64,000 bases of DNA, from the NCBI GenBank assembly GCA_052161625.1, contig CP197412.1; one strand, written 5' to 3'. Positions 52,673-61,810 of this stretch are shown piece by piece (positions within the stretch are counted from its first letter, which is position 1; each line of letters starts with the position of its first letter). Position numbers and translations under genes: made by a program. Origin of the DNA: JBKCUI01 sp052161625. GTDB taxonomy: Bacteria > Planctomycetota > Planctomycetia > Pirellulales > Pirellulaceae. The notes beneath the pieces were generated by a model, which was not told the origin of the DNA, searched no databases, and saw only the letters and a program-made list of their open reading frames with translations.

Positions 52673-54742
52673 ATGAGCAGCCCTCAAAAACCGGAGAAGA
52701 AACCGACCTCATCTGCCAATGGGACACCTCCCCAGAGCCCTTGGTTGATGTACACCCTTCTGGCGATCCTGTTCTTGTTCGGCGCGATCACCTTGGTCAC
52801 GAACTCGATGATCCGGGCAGTTCGTTATCCTGACTTGATTGCGCTCATCGAAAACACGCGTTACCAGACCCGCGGTTCCACCGAATTGGTCGACGAGGCG
52901 AGCGGCGAGCTGGAGCTCTCAACCGGCCTGAGCAAAGTCAAAGTGAAGAATCTTCGCGACGTGCAAGTCGACGAGAAGTCGGTTACCGGCACTGTCGATT
53001 GGATTCCTATCGATAAAGACGGCGTCGAGGGGGCTGTCCAATCCAAAGTCCGCTTCCAGTCGGTCAAAGACAATTCGGAATTCACGAACAAGCAACTGAG
53101 GGAGAAACTGGACCGCGCCAACATCCCGTGGTCGAATGCTCCTGGGGCGAGCATGCTATCGCAGTCTCTCATGTTCTTCGTCCTCCCACTTCTCGTCGTT
53201 TCCGCCATCTTCTTTTTCGTCATGCGGCGGCTTGGGGGCATCAATTCCCCGATGCAATTTGGGCGATCGAGAGGCCGCATGTATGTTCAAGAAGATATCG
53301 GCGTCACCTTCGACGACGTGGCTGGGATCGATGAAGCCGTCGAGGAAGTACGGGAAGTCGTCGACTTCCTCAAGCATCCCGAGAAATATCAAAAGCTGGG
53401 TGGTCGCATTCCGCGTGGTGTCCTGTTGGTCGGACCTCCAGGCACGGGAAAAACACTTTTGGCGAAAGCGATCGCCGGGGAAGCCGGGGTCCCCTTCTTC
53501 TCCCTCTCCGGTTCCGACTTTGTGGAGATGTTTGTAGGTGTCGGCGCAGCCCGCGTGCGCGACATGTTTCAACAAGCGACCGCGAAGGCTCCTTCGATCA
53601 TTTTCATCGACGAACTCGACGCTTTGGGCAAGAGTCGTGCTGGGAATGTCCCAGGTTCGCATGACGAGCGCGAGCAAACCCTCAACGCATTGCTCGTTGA
53701 GATGGATGGATTCGATGCCAATGCAGGGGTCATTGTTATGGCCGCAACCAACCGACCTGAAACATTGGATCCAGCCTTGTTGCGAGCCGGGAGATTCGAT
53801 CGCAACGTGTTGGTCGACCGGCCGGACAAGCAGGGACGGGAAGATATTCTCAAAGTTCACGTGAAGAGCGTAAAGCTCGGCACGGATGTCGAATTGCGAC
53901 AAGTCGCTGCGATCACCCCTGGATTCGTCGGAGCGGATCTTGCAAATCTGGTCAACGAAGCCGCTTTGCTCGCTGCCCGCAAAGGAAAAGAAAAAGTAGA
54001 GCAACAGGAGTTCAACGACGGTGTGGAACGGGTCACTGCGGGGCTCGAAAAGAAGAAGCGAATCATGGGAGAAGAAGAGAAACGCCGTGTCGCTTACCAC
54101 GAAGCGGGTCATGCTCTCGTCGCCTACTCACTCCCTAATACCGATCCTGTTCACAAAGTCTCGATTATTCCTCGCGGTATCGCTGCTCTCGGGTACACGA
54201 TGCAACGACCTGAAGGGGATCGCTACTTGGTTACGCAAGCCGAATTGGAATCGCAGATGCAGGTTCTGGTCGCTGGAACCATCACCGAGGAAATCGTCTT
54301 CCGCGATATCAGCACCGGGGCGCAAAACGATTTAGAAAGAGCGACCCAGATCGCGCGCGGGATGGTGATGGAATACGGGATGAGCCGCATGGGGAGGATC
54401 AACTACCGCGAAGGGAATCGCTCCCCTTTCTTGGCCGCCTCTTCGGGGGAATCCTTTGGACGTGAGTATTCGGAGCAAACGGCGCGGGAGATCGATCAGG
54501 AAGTCAAACGCTTGATCGATGAAGCCATTCAACGGGCCCGTGGAATTCTCACCGAACGACGTGCCTCTCTCGAAGCGTTGGCGTTGAGACTGATCGAGGT
54601 GGAAGTCATCGAGTCCGAAGAACTGAAGCGGATTATCGATTCCACCAGCGCGGGTCCTCGTGTGGTACCGGGAACATCTACGAATATTCCCAAGCCGACG
54701 ACCCCGACGTTGCCCCCCAATCGCTTGGCCGGCGAAGCCTAA
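52673..54742 (+). CDS. ftsH: ATP-dependent zinc metalloprotease FtsH
   Basis: Membrane-anchored AAA protease of 689 residues that degrades misfolded membrane and regulatory proteins. Two membrane segments (LMYTLLAILFLFGAITLVT and LMFFVLPLLVVSAIFFFVM) flank an about 120-residue periplasmic domain. Walker A GPPGTGKT is at about 253-260, FIDELDALG is Walker B, and the second region of homology has MAATNRPETLDPALLRAGRFD. Zinc site HEAGH is at about 476. The hinge after Walker B is GKSRAGNVPGSHDERE, longer and different from the usual GRRRG form. The tail is Pro/Thr-rich. Confidence 0.98.
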   Translation: MSSPQKPEKKPTSSANGTPPQSPWLMYTLLAILFLFGAITLVTNSMIRAVRYPDLIALIENTRYQTRGSTELVDEASGELELSTGLSKVKVKNLRDVQVDEKSVTGTVDWIPIDKDGVEGAVQSKVRFQSVKDNSEFTNKQLREKLDRANIPWSNAPGASMLSQSLMFFVLPLLVVSAIFFFVMRRLGGINSPMQFGRSRGRMYVQEDIGVTFDDVAGIDEAVEEVREVVDFLKHPEKYQKLGGRIPRGVLLVGPPGTGKTLLAKAIAGEAGVPFFSLSGSDFVEMFVGVGAARVRDMFQQATAKAPSIIFIDELDALGKSRAGNVPGSHDEREQTLNALLVEMDGFDANAGVIVMAATNRPETLDPALLRAGRFDRNVLVDRPDKQGREDILKVHVKSVKLGTDVELRQVAAITPGFVGADLANLVNEAALLAARKGKEKVEQQEFNDGVERVTAGLEKKKRIMGEEEKRRVAYHEAGHALVAYSLPNTDPVHKVSIIPRGIAALGYTMQRPEGDRYLVTQAELESQMQVLVAGTITEEIVFRDISTGAQNDLERATQIARGMVMEYGMSRMGRINYREGNRSPFLAASSGESFGREYSEQTAREIDQEVKRLIDEAIQRARGILTERRASLEALALRLIEVEVIESEELKRIIDSTSAGPRVVPGTSTNIPKPTTPTLPPNRLAGEA

Positions 54743-54745
54743 ACG

Positions 54746-55489
54746 TTATTTCGGTAGCTTTGGAACCGATGGCAGGCCATAGGGATTTTTCGCGGCTCCT
54801 CCCGAAAGGGGTTCCGCGATCTCCGCACCGGCTGTGAGGGCGAGGAGGATCGTGATCCCCAGATAAAGCGCGTAATGGAGCAAGCTTTGGCCGAACTCCA
54901 TTTCCAAGCTCGCGAGGGAGGCAAACGCTCCGACCCCAAGCATGATCGCCAGAAAAATCGCGAACGAAATTCCATCTACTTGTGCGAGCGATTTATTTCC
55001 AAGGTAAAAGGCTAGCCCCCAATAGAGCCCCCAGGTCAAGGCAAAGAATGCAGAACAAGCTCCCAATCGGATTGCAAGTTCTTTTCCGAAGTAGCCACCC
55101 AGCTCGTCGTCTCGGAGAAATGCGTACCCCGCCCAAGCGACAGGGTAGGACAAGCTGACTACGCCGAGGGCCAAATACCACCATGGAACCACATCGAATG
55201 CAAAACGAGCTGAGATCGCGGCGATGATGGTGACCACGGCAAGTCCGGAGGTGATCATCAGCTGCCAATTGGTCAGCTCGAATTCTTTTCGCTTGATCGG
55301 CTTGAGAACCGAGACCCCTTTGGAGTCCTTCGGGCCTGCTAGTTCCGGCGCGTGGATAACAACTTCTTGGGCCTTGTCCGGAACGACAATTTCTTTTTTG
55401 CATTTGGGGCATGGCCCCTTCTTGCCAGCGTATTTGTCACTGACCGAAAAACGTGCGTAGCAGCCGGGACAAGTAACTTGGATTGGCAT
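54746..55489 (-). CDS. Zinc-ribbon membrane protein of unknown function
   Basis: A 247-residue protein. The N-terminus has two CPxC motifs (TCPGCYARF and GPCPKCKKEIVVPD), a zinc ribbon near residues 8-37 like those seen in many planctomycete proteins. About five hydrophobic segments follow (LMITSGLAVVTIIAAISA; VPWWYLALGVVSLSYPVAWA; LGACSAFFALTWGLYWGLAF; IFLAIMLGVGAFASLA; YALYLGITILLALTAG). Function cannot be inferred. Its end is four bases from the ftsH stop, convergent. Confidence 0.75.
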   Translation of the reverse strand: MPIQVTCPGCYARFSVSDKYAGKKGPCPKCKKEIVVPDKAQEVVIHAPELAGPKDSKGVSVLKPIKRKEFELTNWQLMITSGLAVVTIIAAISARFAFDVVPWWYLALGVVSLSYPVAWAGYAFLRDDELGGYFGKELAIRLGACSAFFALTWGLYWGLAFYLGNKSLAQVDGISFAIFLAIMLGVGAFASLASLEMEFGQSLLHYALYLGITILLALTAGAEIAEPLSGGAAKNPYGLPSVPKLPK

Positions 55490-55668
55490 TGATTTGATGG
55501 ATTTCGCTATGGTGATGGACGAGAAAGCAGCCGAGAGAGAGGCGCATCGGCTCCGCCGGCGGACATTCTAAACAAAGTTGGGGCGACGGGAGCCCGGCTC
55601 GTTAGAACAGCAAATTCTAGTTATCATACGCGTTTGCGAAATTGTTTTCGAACTTTAGTTTGGTGACC

Positions 55669-56454
55669 ATGCAATCCGAAACCCCTGAGAAAAATCCTCC
55701 AACCTACCGCCGCGTGATCCTCAAACTCAGCGGCGAAAGCCTTGCTCATTCCGGCGAGCGAGGAATCAGCATGGACGAAGTAACGGCCATCGCCAAGCAG
55801 ATCAAAGCGGCCCATGCGCTCGGCTGTCAAATCGCAGTTGTGGTGGGTGGAGGAAACATCCTCCGCGGCGCGCAATTCAAAGGGACCAGCGGAGAGATGA
55901 TCCAAGAGGCGACCGCCCACTACATGGGGATGCTCGCCACCGTCATCAATGCACTTGCCATGCAAGATGCGTTGGAGAATATTGGCTGCGCGACGCGTGT
56001 TATGTCCGCCATCAAAATGGATGGCGTAGCGGAACCCTTCATTCGCCGACGCGCGATTCGTCATTTGGAGAAAGGGCGCATTGTCATCTTGGCTGCTGGC
56101 ACCGGAGCTCCTTTCGTCACAACCGATACTTGCGCTGCCAACCGTGGGCTCGAGCTCGATGCCGACATTGTGCTCAAGGCGACGCGGGTCGATGGCGTTT
56201 ACAGCGATGATCCAGAAAAGAATCCCCACGCGATCCTCTACCGCGAATTGGATTACGATGTCGTCATCGAAAAGAACTTGAAAGTCATGGATTCGACCGC
56301 CATCGCGCAATGCCGAACCCATAAACTTCCGATCCTTGTTTTCAACTTCAAGAAAGATGGAAACATTGTGAAGGCCGTCAGCGGGCAAAAGGTCGGGACG
56401 CGTATCAGCCCCCGCAGTGCGAGCGGCGAACGCATCTTGGTCAACGCAACTTGA
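55669..56454 (+). CDS. pyrH: UMP kinase (uridylate kinase)
   Basis: Phosphorylates UMP to UDP; bacterial amino-acid-kinase-fold enzyme. The 261-residue protein starts at ATG 55669 (MQSETPEKN). Signatures: RVILKLSGESLAHSGERGI, VVVGGGNILRG, HYMGMLATVINALAMQDALE, GTGAPFVTTDTCAANRGLEL and KATRVDGVYSDDPEKNP. The 55642 start is less likely. frr follows after 48 bases; rpsB and tsf, usual upstream neighbours, are absent. Confidence 0.97.
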   Translation: MQSETPEKNPPTYRRVILKLSGESLAHSGERGISMDEVTAIAKQIKAAHALGCQIAVVVGGGNILRGAQFKGTSGEMIQEATAHYMGMLATVINALAMQDALENIGCATRVMSAIKMDGVAEPFIRRRAIRHLEKGRIVILAAGTGAPFVTTDTCAANRGLELDADIVLKATRVDGVYSDDPEKNPHAILYRELDYDVVIEKNLKVMDSTAIAQCRTHKLPILVFNFKKDGNIVKAVSGQKVGTRISPRSASGERILVNAT

Positions 56455-56502
56455 TTTCACTACCTGAATCTGTCATCCCCAATCGAAACTGGAGTTATCG
56501 AA

Positions 56503-57063
56503 ATGAGTGTTGAAGACATCATGTTGGACGCCGAAGAACGCATGGAGAAAGCGCTCGGTGTTCTCAAAAACAACTTGGCTGGGATCCGCACCGGTCGAGC
56601 TACCCCAGGTTTGCTCGACTCGGTCAAAGTCACAGTGTATGGGTCTGCGACCCCTCTCAAACAGTTGGCGAGCGTGGGGGCTCCGGAGCCTCAGCAGTTG
56701 GTGATACGCCCCTTTGATCCGAGCACGATCAAAGACATCGAAAAGGCGATCGTCGCGAGCGAACTTGGCCTCAATCCGCAAAACGACGGCCGAATCATCC
56801 GAATCAACATTCCACCTCTCAGCACCGACGTGCGCAAGAAGCTCGTCGCGCGGATCAAGGATCTATCGGAAGAGTCCAAAGTCTCGATTCGCAACGTTCG
56901 ACGTGATGCGAACAAGGCGGTGGAGACCGAGGAAAAAGATAAGTTGATCAGCGAAGATGATCGAGACAAGGCCAAGGAAGACATTCAAGAGCTTACGAAG
57001 AAATACGAGAACTCCGTCGGCGAGCTGGCCAAGTCTCGCGAAGCCGAAGTCATGAACGAGTAG
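56503..57063 (+). CDS. frr: Ribosome recycling factor
   Basis: Splits post-termination ribosomes with EF-G. 186 residues, the family length. Recognised by LDAEERMEKALGVLKNNLAGIRTGRATPGLLD, YGSATPLKQLASVGAPEPQ, PSTIKDIEKAIVASELGLNP, RIIRINIPPLSTDVRKKL and RNVRRDANKAVE near the C-terminal helix. ATG 56503 follows GGAG(TT) about ten bases upstream. Co-transcribed with pyrH. Confidence 0.98.
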   Translation: MSVEDIMLDAEERMEKALGVLKNNLAGIRTGRATPGLLDSVKVTVYGSATPLKQLASVGAPEPQQLVIRPFDPSTIKDIEKAIVASELGLNPQNDGRIIRINIPPLSTDVRKKLVARIKDLSEESKVSIRNVRRDANKAVETEEKDKLISEDDRDKAKEDIQELTKKYENSVGELAKSREAEVMNE

Positions 57064-57075
57064 TCGGCGAGCGAT

Positions 57076-57717
57076 CTAACGTTGTGCTGTTCTCGCCGTG
57101 GGCGGAGGGGTGGGAATCATCAACCCGTCCGCTTGATGGGTGTTGGCCTTGATCTGTTCGGCGACGCTCCCGGATAAAACAGGGCCTGCACCGAGCATGG
57201 ACCAATGTTGGTGATCGCTCCGTGCCAAGGCGAATCCTGTGTTGATGACCGGCTGTTTGGTCTTCATGTCGGTCGCCAGCACAGAGAGTTTCGCCGTCCC
57301 CATCGCTTTGTTCCGTTCATAGAAGTTGATTTTAGGAATCCTCCCCATCACACCGAGGGGGATTTCGGGGGTCCCAACGACCGTTTCGGTCCGATCGGTT
57401 CCGACACCTCCCGATGCCACTTCGACCACGACGTCCGCATCCTCTGCTTTGTCTGCTAATGTGCACTGCGACGCGAGTAATCGCGATTTGGTAGCCAGGA
57501 TGATGTAGTTCTTGTCGACGCAGTCCAGCAGCTCTGTTTTGAGGTGCACTTTCGCCCCGGCGATCGGTCGGAAATCTACTTTGTCGAGGGATCGGTCGAC
57601 TGCGTTGCTAATCAGGAGCTGCTCCAGCCCAGTCCGCGATGTGTCGGATTGTTTCATCGTCGAGCATCCAACAGTGGCTGCAGACAATAGTACAATCCAG
57701 AGCGTAGAGTTTTTCAT
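57076..57717 (-). CDS. DUF6655-like lipoprotein
   Basis: A 213-residue lipoprotein starting at ATG 57717 (MKNSTLWIVLLSAATVGCST), with lipobox TVGC. The mature part includes LISNAVDRSLDKVDFRPI and IPKINFYERNKAMGTAKLSV, matching the planctomycete DUF6655 family as I remember it. No enzyme motif. It likely sits in the cell envelope; role unknown. It faces frr convergently and is divergent from the OYE gene. Confidence 0.75.
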   Translation of the reverse strand: MKNSTLWIVLLSAATVGCSTMKQSDTSRTGLEQLLISNAVDRSLDKVDFRPIAGAKVHLKTELLDCVDKNYIILATKSRLLASQCTLADKAEDADVVVEVASGGVGTDRTETVVGTPEIPLGVMGRIPKINFYERNKAMGTAKLSVLATDMKTKQPVINTGFALARSDHQHWSMLGAGPVLSGSVAEQIKANTHQADGLMIPTPPPTARTAQR

Positions 57718-57802
57718 AAGTTTATGCCGCTTTGACAAGGATCGGCCCGATCGATGAACGGATTGCCTCTTACCGAACCTGCAGAGGGATCTCAAAATCG
57801 GG

Positions 57803-57817
57803 CTCTTGTGTCAAGAG
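57803..57817. promoter_or_regulatory. Inverted repeat CTCTTG-tgt-CAAGAG in divergent gap (possible operator)
   Basis: A perfect 6-bp palindrome with a 3-base spacer lies 69 bases upstream of the OYE start and 86 upstream of the lipoprotein start. Position and symmetry would suit a regulator site (for example a TetR- or MarR-type protein, often controlling OYE genes), but no regulator gene is nearby. Confidence 0.3.
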
Positions 57818-57885
57818 AGCTCTCGAATCGCTGGCAAATACGTTATCTTTCCCTCTTTCTTTTCTCCGCATAAGTCCATCCCCTT

Positions 57886-59352
57886 ATGACGCTCACCAAA
57901 CTGACCAAACTCACATCGCTCGACGGGGTCGCCGGCTTTCGAGCCCATACTCAGTCATTGGGAATCGCCATCGGAATCGACGAGGCATTGGCACCCTCCT
58001 CGCAATCCCCCCTCCAGAAACCGGTCGCTTGGAACGGAAGAACGATCGGCAATCGGATTGCGATCCAGCCGATGGAAGGATGGGACGGGACCACCTCGGG
58101 AGGCGTCACTCCCCCGATGCTCCGGCGCTGGGAGCGATTTGGTGAAAGCGGTGCCAAGCTCATTTGGGGAGGGGAAGCGATGGCGGTTCGCCCTGACGGT
58201 CGCGCCAACCCGAATCAATTGATTCTTTCGGAAGAAAACGCGGGGGCGATCAGTGCGCTGCGCGAAAGGTTGATTCAGTCGCATCAAGCCCACCACGGGC
58301 GAACGGATGATTTGATCATTGGTTTCCAGCTCACTCACTCCGGTCGATTCTGCCGCCCCAATGACAAAAAGAAATGGGAGCCACGCGTCGCCTTTCGCCA
58401 TCCACTGCTCGATCCCAAGTTCAGCGTTACCAGCGATGAAATGGTTTGGACCGATGAGCAGTTAGAGGAGTTGATCGGAAACTATGCCGAGGCGGCGAGA
58501 TTGGCGAAACATGCGGGAGCGGACTTCGTCGATATCAAGTCTTGTCATGGCTACCTCCTGCACGAGTTTCTCAGCGCTCGATCGAGACCAGGACGATTTG
58601 GTGGGGACTACGAAGGAAGAACGCGATTGTTGTTTTCCATCGTTCGCGCCGTACAATCTGCTGCACCTGGGTTGGGAATAGGCGTCCGGCTGAGCGCCTA
58701 CGACACCGTTCCCTTTCAACCCAATCCAGAGACCGCAGAGCCGGGCAAGCAGGGGCAGGGCATGCCCATGCCCCACGAGCATTTGCTCCCCTATGCGTAT
58801 GGTTTCGGATTGAATCCGGATCGACCTCTCGAAATGGACTTGACCGAGACACATCGTTTGCTGGGAGACTTGCAGGTGCTTGGCGTTTCGATGATCAATC
58901 TCTCGGCCGGGAGCCCTTATTACACGCCTCACCTGTTGCGTCCTGCTGCGTACCCCCCCTCGGATGGTTATCAGCCTCACGAAGACCCCTTGATCTCGGT
59001 AGCAAAGCATTTGCAGGCTACTGCCGAATTAAAGAAAGCGCACCCGCAGTTGCTCATAGTTGGTTCGGGCTATTCCTACTTGCAGGAGTTTCTCCCCAAC
59101 GTCGCGCAGCATCAGGTAGCCCAGGGTAACGTCGACTTCATAGGAATGGGTCGGATGGTGCTATCCTATCCCAAGCAAATCGTGGATGCGGTCGAGCGGG
59201 GAACCAGTGAGCGAAAGTTGGTGTGTCGGACATTCTCCGATTGCACCACAGCGCCTCGCAATGGCCTTCCCTCCGGTTGCTATCCCCTAGATGAGTACTA
59301 CAAGAAATCGGAAGACGCCAAGCGTCTGAAAGAAATCAAAGCCAATCTCTAA
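57886..59352 (+). CDS. NADH:flavin oxidoreductase / Old Yellow Enzyme family protein
   Basis: A 488-residue FMN TIM barrel; family members reduce enoates, nitro compounds or related substrates using NAD(P)H. Evidence: IGNRIAIQPMEGWDG, ESGAKLIWGGEAMAV, GFQLTHSGRFCRP, AKHAGADFVDIKSCHGYLLHEFLS (with the HGYL segment), IGVRLSAYD and FIGMGRMVLSYPKQ. The usual N-term loop has an extra ~45 residues. C-terminal CRTFSDCTTAPRNG has spaced cysteines but not a full 4Fe-4S motif, and no FAD domain is attached. It is first of a likely three-gene operon with the aldo/keto reductase. Confidence 0.9.
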   Translation: MTLTKLTKLTSLDGVAGFRAHTQSLGIAIGIDEALAPSSQSPLQKPVAWNGRTIGNRIAIQPMEGWDGTTSGGVTPPMLRRWERFGESGAKLIWGGEAMAVRPDGRANPNQLILSEENAGAISALRERLIQSHQAHHGRTDDLIIGFQLTHSGRFCRPNDKKKWEPRVAFRHPLLDPKFSVTSDEMVWTDEQLEELIGNYAEAARLAKHAGADFVDIKSCHGYLLHEFLSARSRPGRFGGDYEGRTRLLFSIVRAVQSAAPGLGIGVRLSAYDTVPFQPNPETAEPGKQGQGMPMPHEHLLPYAYGFGLNPDRPLEMDLTETHRLLGDLQVLGVSMINLSAGSPYYTPHLLRPAAYPPSDGYQPHEDPLISVAKHLQATAELKKAHPQLLIVGSGYSYLQEFLPNVAQHQVAQGNVDFIGMGRMVLSYPKQIVDAVERGTSERKLVCRTFSDCTTAPRNGLPSGCYPLDEYYKKSEDAKRLKEIKANL

Positions 59353-59386
59353 TCTTTCTATTCACGTTCGACGGGAACTCAGGCTG

Positions 59387-60355
59387 ATGCAAACGCGTAA
59401 ACTAGGTCAGACCGAATACCATCTACCTATCCTTGGATTTGGAGCGTCCTCGATCGGTGCCGAGTTTGGTCAGCGAGATTGGTCAGCATCGTTGGATGCT
59501 GTCCGAACCGCGATCGAGCTTGGTCTCAGTTTCATAGACACCGCGGCCTATTACGGTCGCGGGATGAGTGAAATATTGCTTGGGCAAATCCTGCACGAGT
59601 ATCCTCGTGAGTCGCTGGTCGTCAGCACGAAGCTTGGACGATACGCCCCGCATCACTTTGACTTTTCCGCGAAACGGGTCGCAGAAAGCGTCGATGTGTC
59701 GTTGGAGCGGATGCGTTTAGACTATTTGGACATCGTCTTCTGCCACGACATCGAGTACGGGGATGTCACCCAAGTGATTGAGGAAACATTGCCCGCGCTC
59801 GCGCTGCAGCGGGCCAAAGGCAAAGTGAGGTGTGTTGGGGTGAGCGGTTATCCGATGCGCAATTTTGAGAGGGTCATTCCCACCGGGTTGGTCGATTGCG
59901 TGATCACATACAATCACTACACGCTCCAAAACGACATGGCGACTCGATTGATTCCTTTGGCAGAAAAGCATGGCGTCGGTTTGATCAATGCGGCTCCCTT
60001 TTCAGCCCGGCTCTTGACCCATATGCCCCTGCCGCCTTGGCATAAAGCAACGCCGGAGGTTAGGAATGTGGCGGCTCAAGCGGCGCAGTATTGCCAAGAT
60101 CATGGGACATCCATCGAGAAGCTTGCTCTCCAGTACTCGATTCAGAACCCCGCCTTTGCCAGTTGCTTGGTCGGGAGCGCACGAAGCGAAGAGATCAAGC
60201 AACTCGTGCGATGGATGGGGGAGTCGGTCGATTGGGAGTTGATTGGAAAAGTCAAAGAGATACTCAAACCGATTCACAATTGGTATTACATCGAAGGGCG
60301 CCCCGAGAACAATGACCTGAATTGGCCCACCTCCACTCAATGGCAAGACGCATAA
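59387..60355 (+). CDS. Aldo/keto reductase (L-galactose dehydrogenase-like)
   Basis: A 322-residue AKR. Catalytic tetrad seen: D51 and Y56 in FIDTAAYYGRG, K82 in VVSTKLGRY, and H120 in DIVFCHDIEYG. The sequence LKRMRLDYLDIVF-type and VRCVGVSGYPM are typical. Resembles AKRs acting on L-galactose or L-fucose, with NAD(P). Likely partner of the preceding OYE and following DUF445 gene (31 and 3 base gaps). Substrate not determinable. Confidence 0.9.
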   Translation: MQTRKLGQTEYHLPILGFGASSIGAEFGQRDWSASLDAVRTAIELGLSFIDTAAYYGRGMSEILLGQILHEYPRESLVVSTKLGRYAPHHFDFSAKRVAESVDVSLERMRLDYLDIVFCHDIEYGDVTQVIEETLPALALQRAKGKVRCVGVSGYPMRNFERVIPTGLVDCVITYNHYTLQNDMATRLIPLAEKHGVGLINAAPFSARLLTHMPLPPWHKATPEVRNVAAQAAQYCQDHGTSIEKLALQYSIQNPAFASCLVGSARSEEIKQLVRWMGESVDWELIGKVKEILKPIHNWYYIEGRPENNDLNWPTSTQWQDA

Positions 60356-60358
60356 AGC

Positions 60359-61096
60359 ATGGAGATCAATAAGAGTCTTCTCACCAATCTTGTTTCCGTC
60401 GGCTTAGCGGTCGGTGGATTCCTCATCCCGTCGGAGAATCCCCTGGCCGGTCCGATTCGCGATATCGGACTGTATGCTACTTCGGGTGCGATCACCAATT
60501 GGATCGCGATCTATATGCTGTTCGAAAAGGTGCCGGGACTCTATGGTTCTGGCGTGATCCCCAACCGGTTTGAGGAATTCAAATCGGGGATTCGGACGAT
60601 GGTCATGCAGCAATTCTTCAATCGGGAAAACGTATCTCAGTTCTTTCAGTCGCAACAAAAGAGCATGGATTGGGAGCTGGATCCGAATCCCATCCTCGAC
60701 GTGATCGATTACGACGCGATGTTTGCAAAATTGCAAGATGCGGTGATGAAATCTCCACTTGGCGGGATGCTAGCCATGTTCGGCGGGCCCAAAGCATTGG
60801 AAGGAATGCGGGCACCGTTTCAGGCGAACATGGAGGAGGAGCTGCGAAAGCTCATCGTTTCTCCCAAGCTTCATGAAGCCTTGCAGAAGTCGGTGAAGGC
60901 GCGCGACCTGACCGACGATATTCTCGACAAGGTGCATCAAATCGTTTCAAAGAGGCTGGACGAGCTTACGCCAGCCATGGTGAAACAGATTGTGCAAGAC
61001 ATGATCCGACAGCATCTCGGATGGTTGGTCGTTTGGGGAGGCGTGTTTGGAGGCCTTATTGGGCTGGCTGCCAGCCTTTTAAGTCTCGTAGCGTAG
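60359..61096 (+). CDS. DUF445-family membrane protein
   Basis: A 245-residue protein with N-terminal SVGLAVGGFLIPSENPLAG and YATSGAITNWIAIYMLFEKVP, family hallmarks of DUF445, and a C-terminal hydrophobic helix (WLVVWGGVFGGLIGLAASLL). The centre is helical and soluble. Function unknown. Its ATG is 3 bases after the AKR stop, indicating translational coupling, which gives the OYE-AKR-DUF445 unit. Confidence 0.85.
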   Translation: MEINKSLLTNLVSVGLAVGGFLIPSENPLAGPIRDIGLYATSGAITNWIAIYMLFEKVPGLYGSGVIPNRFEEFKSGIRTMVMQQFFNRENVSQFFQSQQKSMDWELDPNPILDVIDYDAMFAKLQDAVMKSPLGGMLAMFGGPKALEGMRAPFQANMEEELRKLIVSPKLHEALQKSVKARDLTDDILDKVHQIVSKRLDELTPAMVKQIVQDMIRQHLGWLVVWGGVFGGLIGLAASLLSLVA

Positions 61097-61130
61097 GAGG
61101 TCGCAAATTCGTGCCCAAGGTCGGCTTGGA

Positions 61131-61481
61131 TCAAACCGCGATCGGTTCTTCGGTTTGCGAAGCCGTCTCGCAGGGCGTGGCTGTCGACTTGGCGTAGCCG
61201 AGTGCACGGATCACTTCGAGGATTTCGCTGCAAGTGGGGAACATACGGCCGCTGGTCCGTTTGTACTGCTCCAAAGCCTTCATAAACTCGACTTCGTCAT
61301 TGGAGTAGTCCCGTTCACAGGTCGTCGGGTCGATCTGGCGTCGTCGCTGGACCTTGGTCTTCTTCTTTTCTTGGGCAATGATGGCTTTGAGTTGCTGTTC
61401 GTCTGCAGTGCCGGTTCGGCGATCTTTGGAGCGACGGTCGACAGTGACGATGTGAGAACCAGCCTTTTCTTCGCGTGCCAT
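61131..61481 (-). CDS. Small conserved planctomycete protein of unknown function
   Basis: 116 residues, basic and hydrophilic N-terminus (RRSKDRRTG) with Lys-rich KKKTKVQRRRQ, then EFMKALEQYKRTSGRMFPTC and SEILEVIRALGY. The FPTCSE and LGY segment is one I recall from planctomycete hypotheticals. A small helical regulatory or nucleic-acid-associated role is possible, but unsupported. It is convergent with DUF445. Confidence 0.7.
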   Translation of the reverse strand: MAREEKAGSHIVTVDRRSKDRRTGTADEQQLKAIIAQEKKKTKVQRRRQIDPTTCERDYSNDEVEFMKALEQYKRTSGRMFPTCSEILEVIRALGYAKSTATPCETASQTEEPIAV

Positions 61482-61810
61482 GACTTGTACCTGATGAGCA
61501 AACTAGAGTAAGTGGAGCAATCCGCAAGCTTTTTCAGCCCAGAAGACTTTACCCCACCCCACTTCTTGAGCTGGAAAACTGCAGTGTTTTTCCGGTTTGC
61601 GAAGACTTTTAGGGGGAAGATGTGCTGTTTATGCCATCTGTAGTGGTCGTCCGTGTTACGCAGGCCTGCTGGCGCACCGGGGGGGCCGGTCTGGAAAAGT
61701 TGACCCCGCTTGGTGGCCATCTACAATGCCGTGATGCCCAACAGCGACGACGGTAGCGTAATCCTCGGTTTCTGTTGGTAGGTTCAGCTCTGGCGAATGG
61801 ATAATCCGAA
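61482..61810. other. Intergenic region with G-run and short hairpin
   Basis: A 329-bp gap between the small conserved protein (minus) and a glycosyltransferase (plus), so both promoters should be here. Visible features: ACCGG-ggggg-CCGGT hairpin at 61676-61690. No gene or clear motif was found. Confidence 0.4.
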
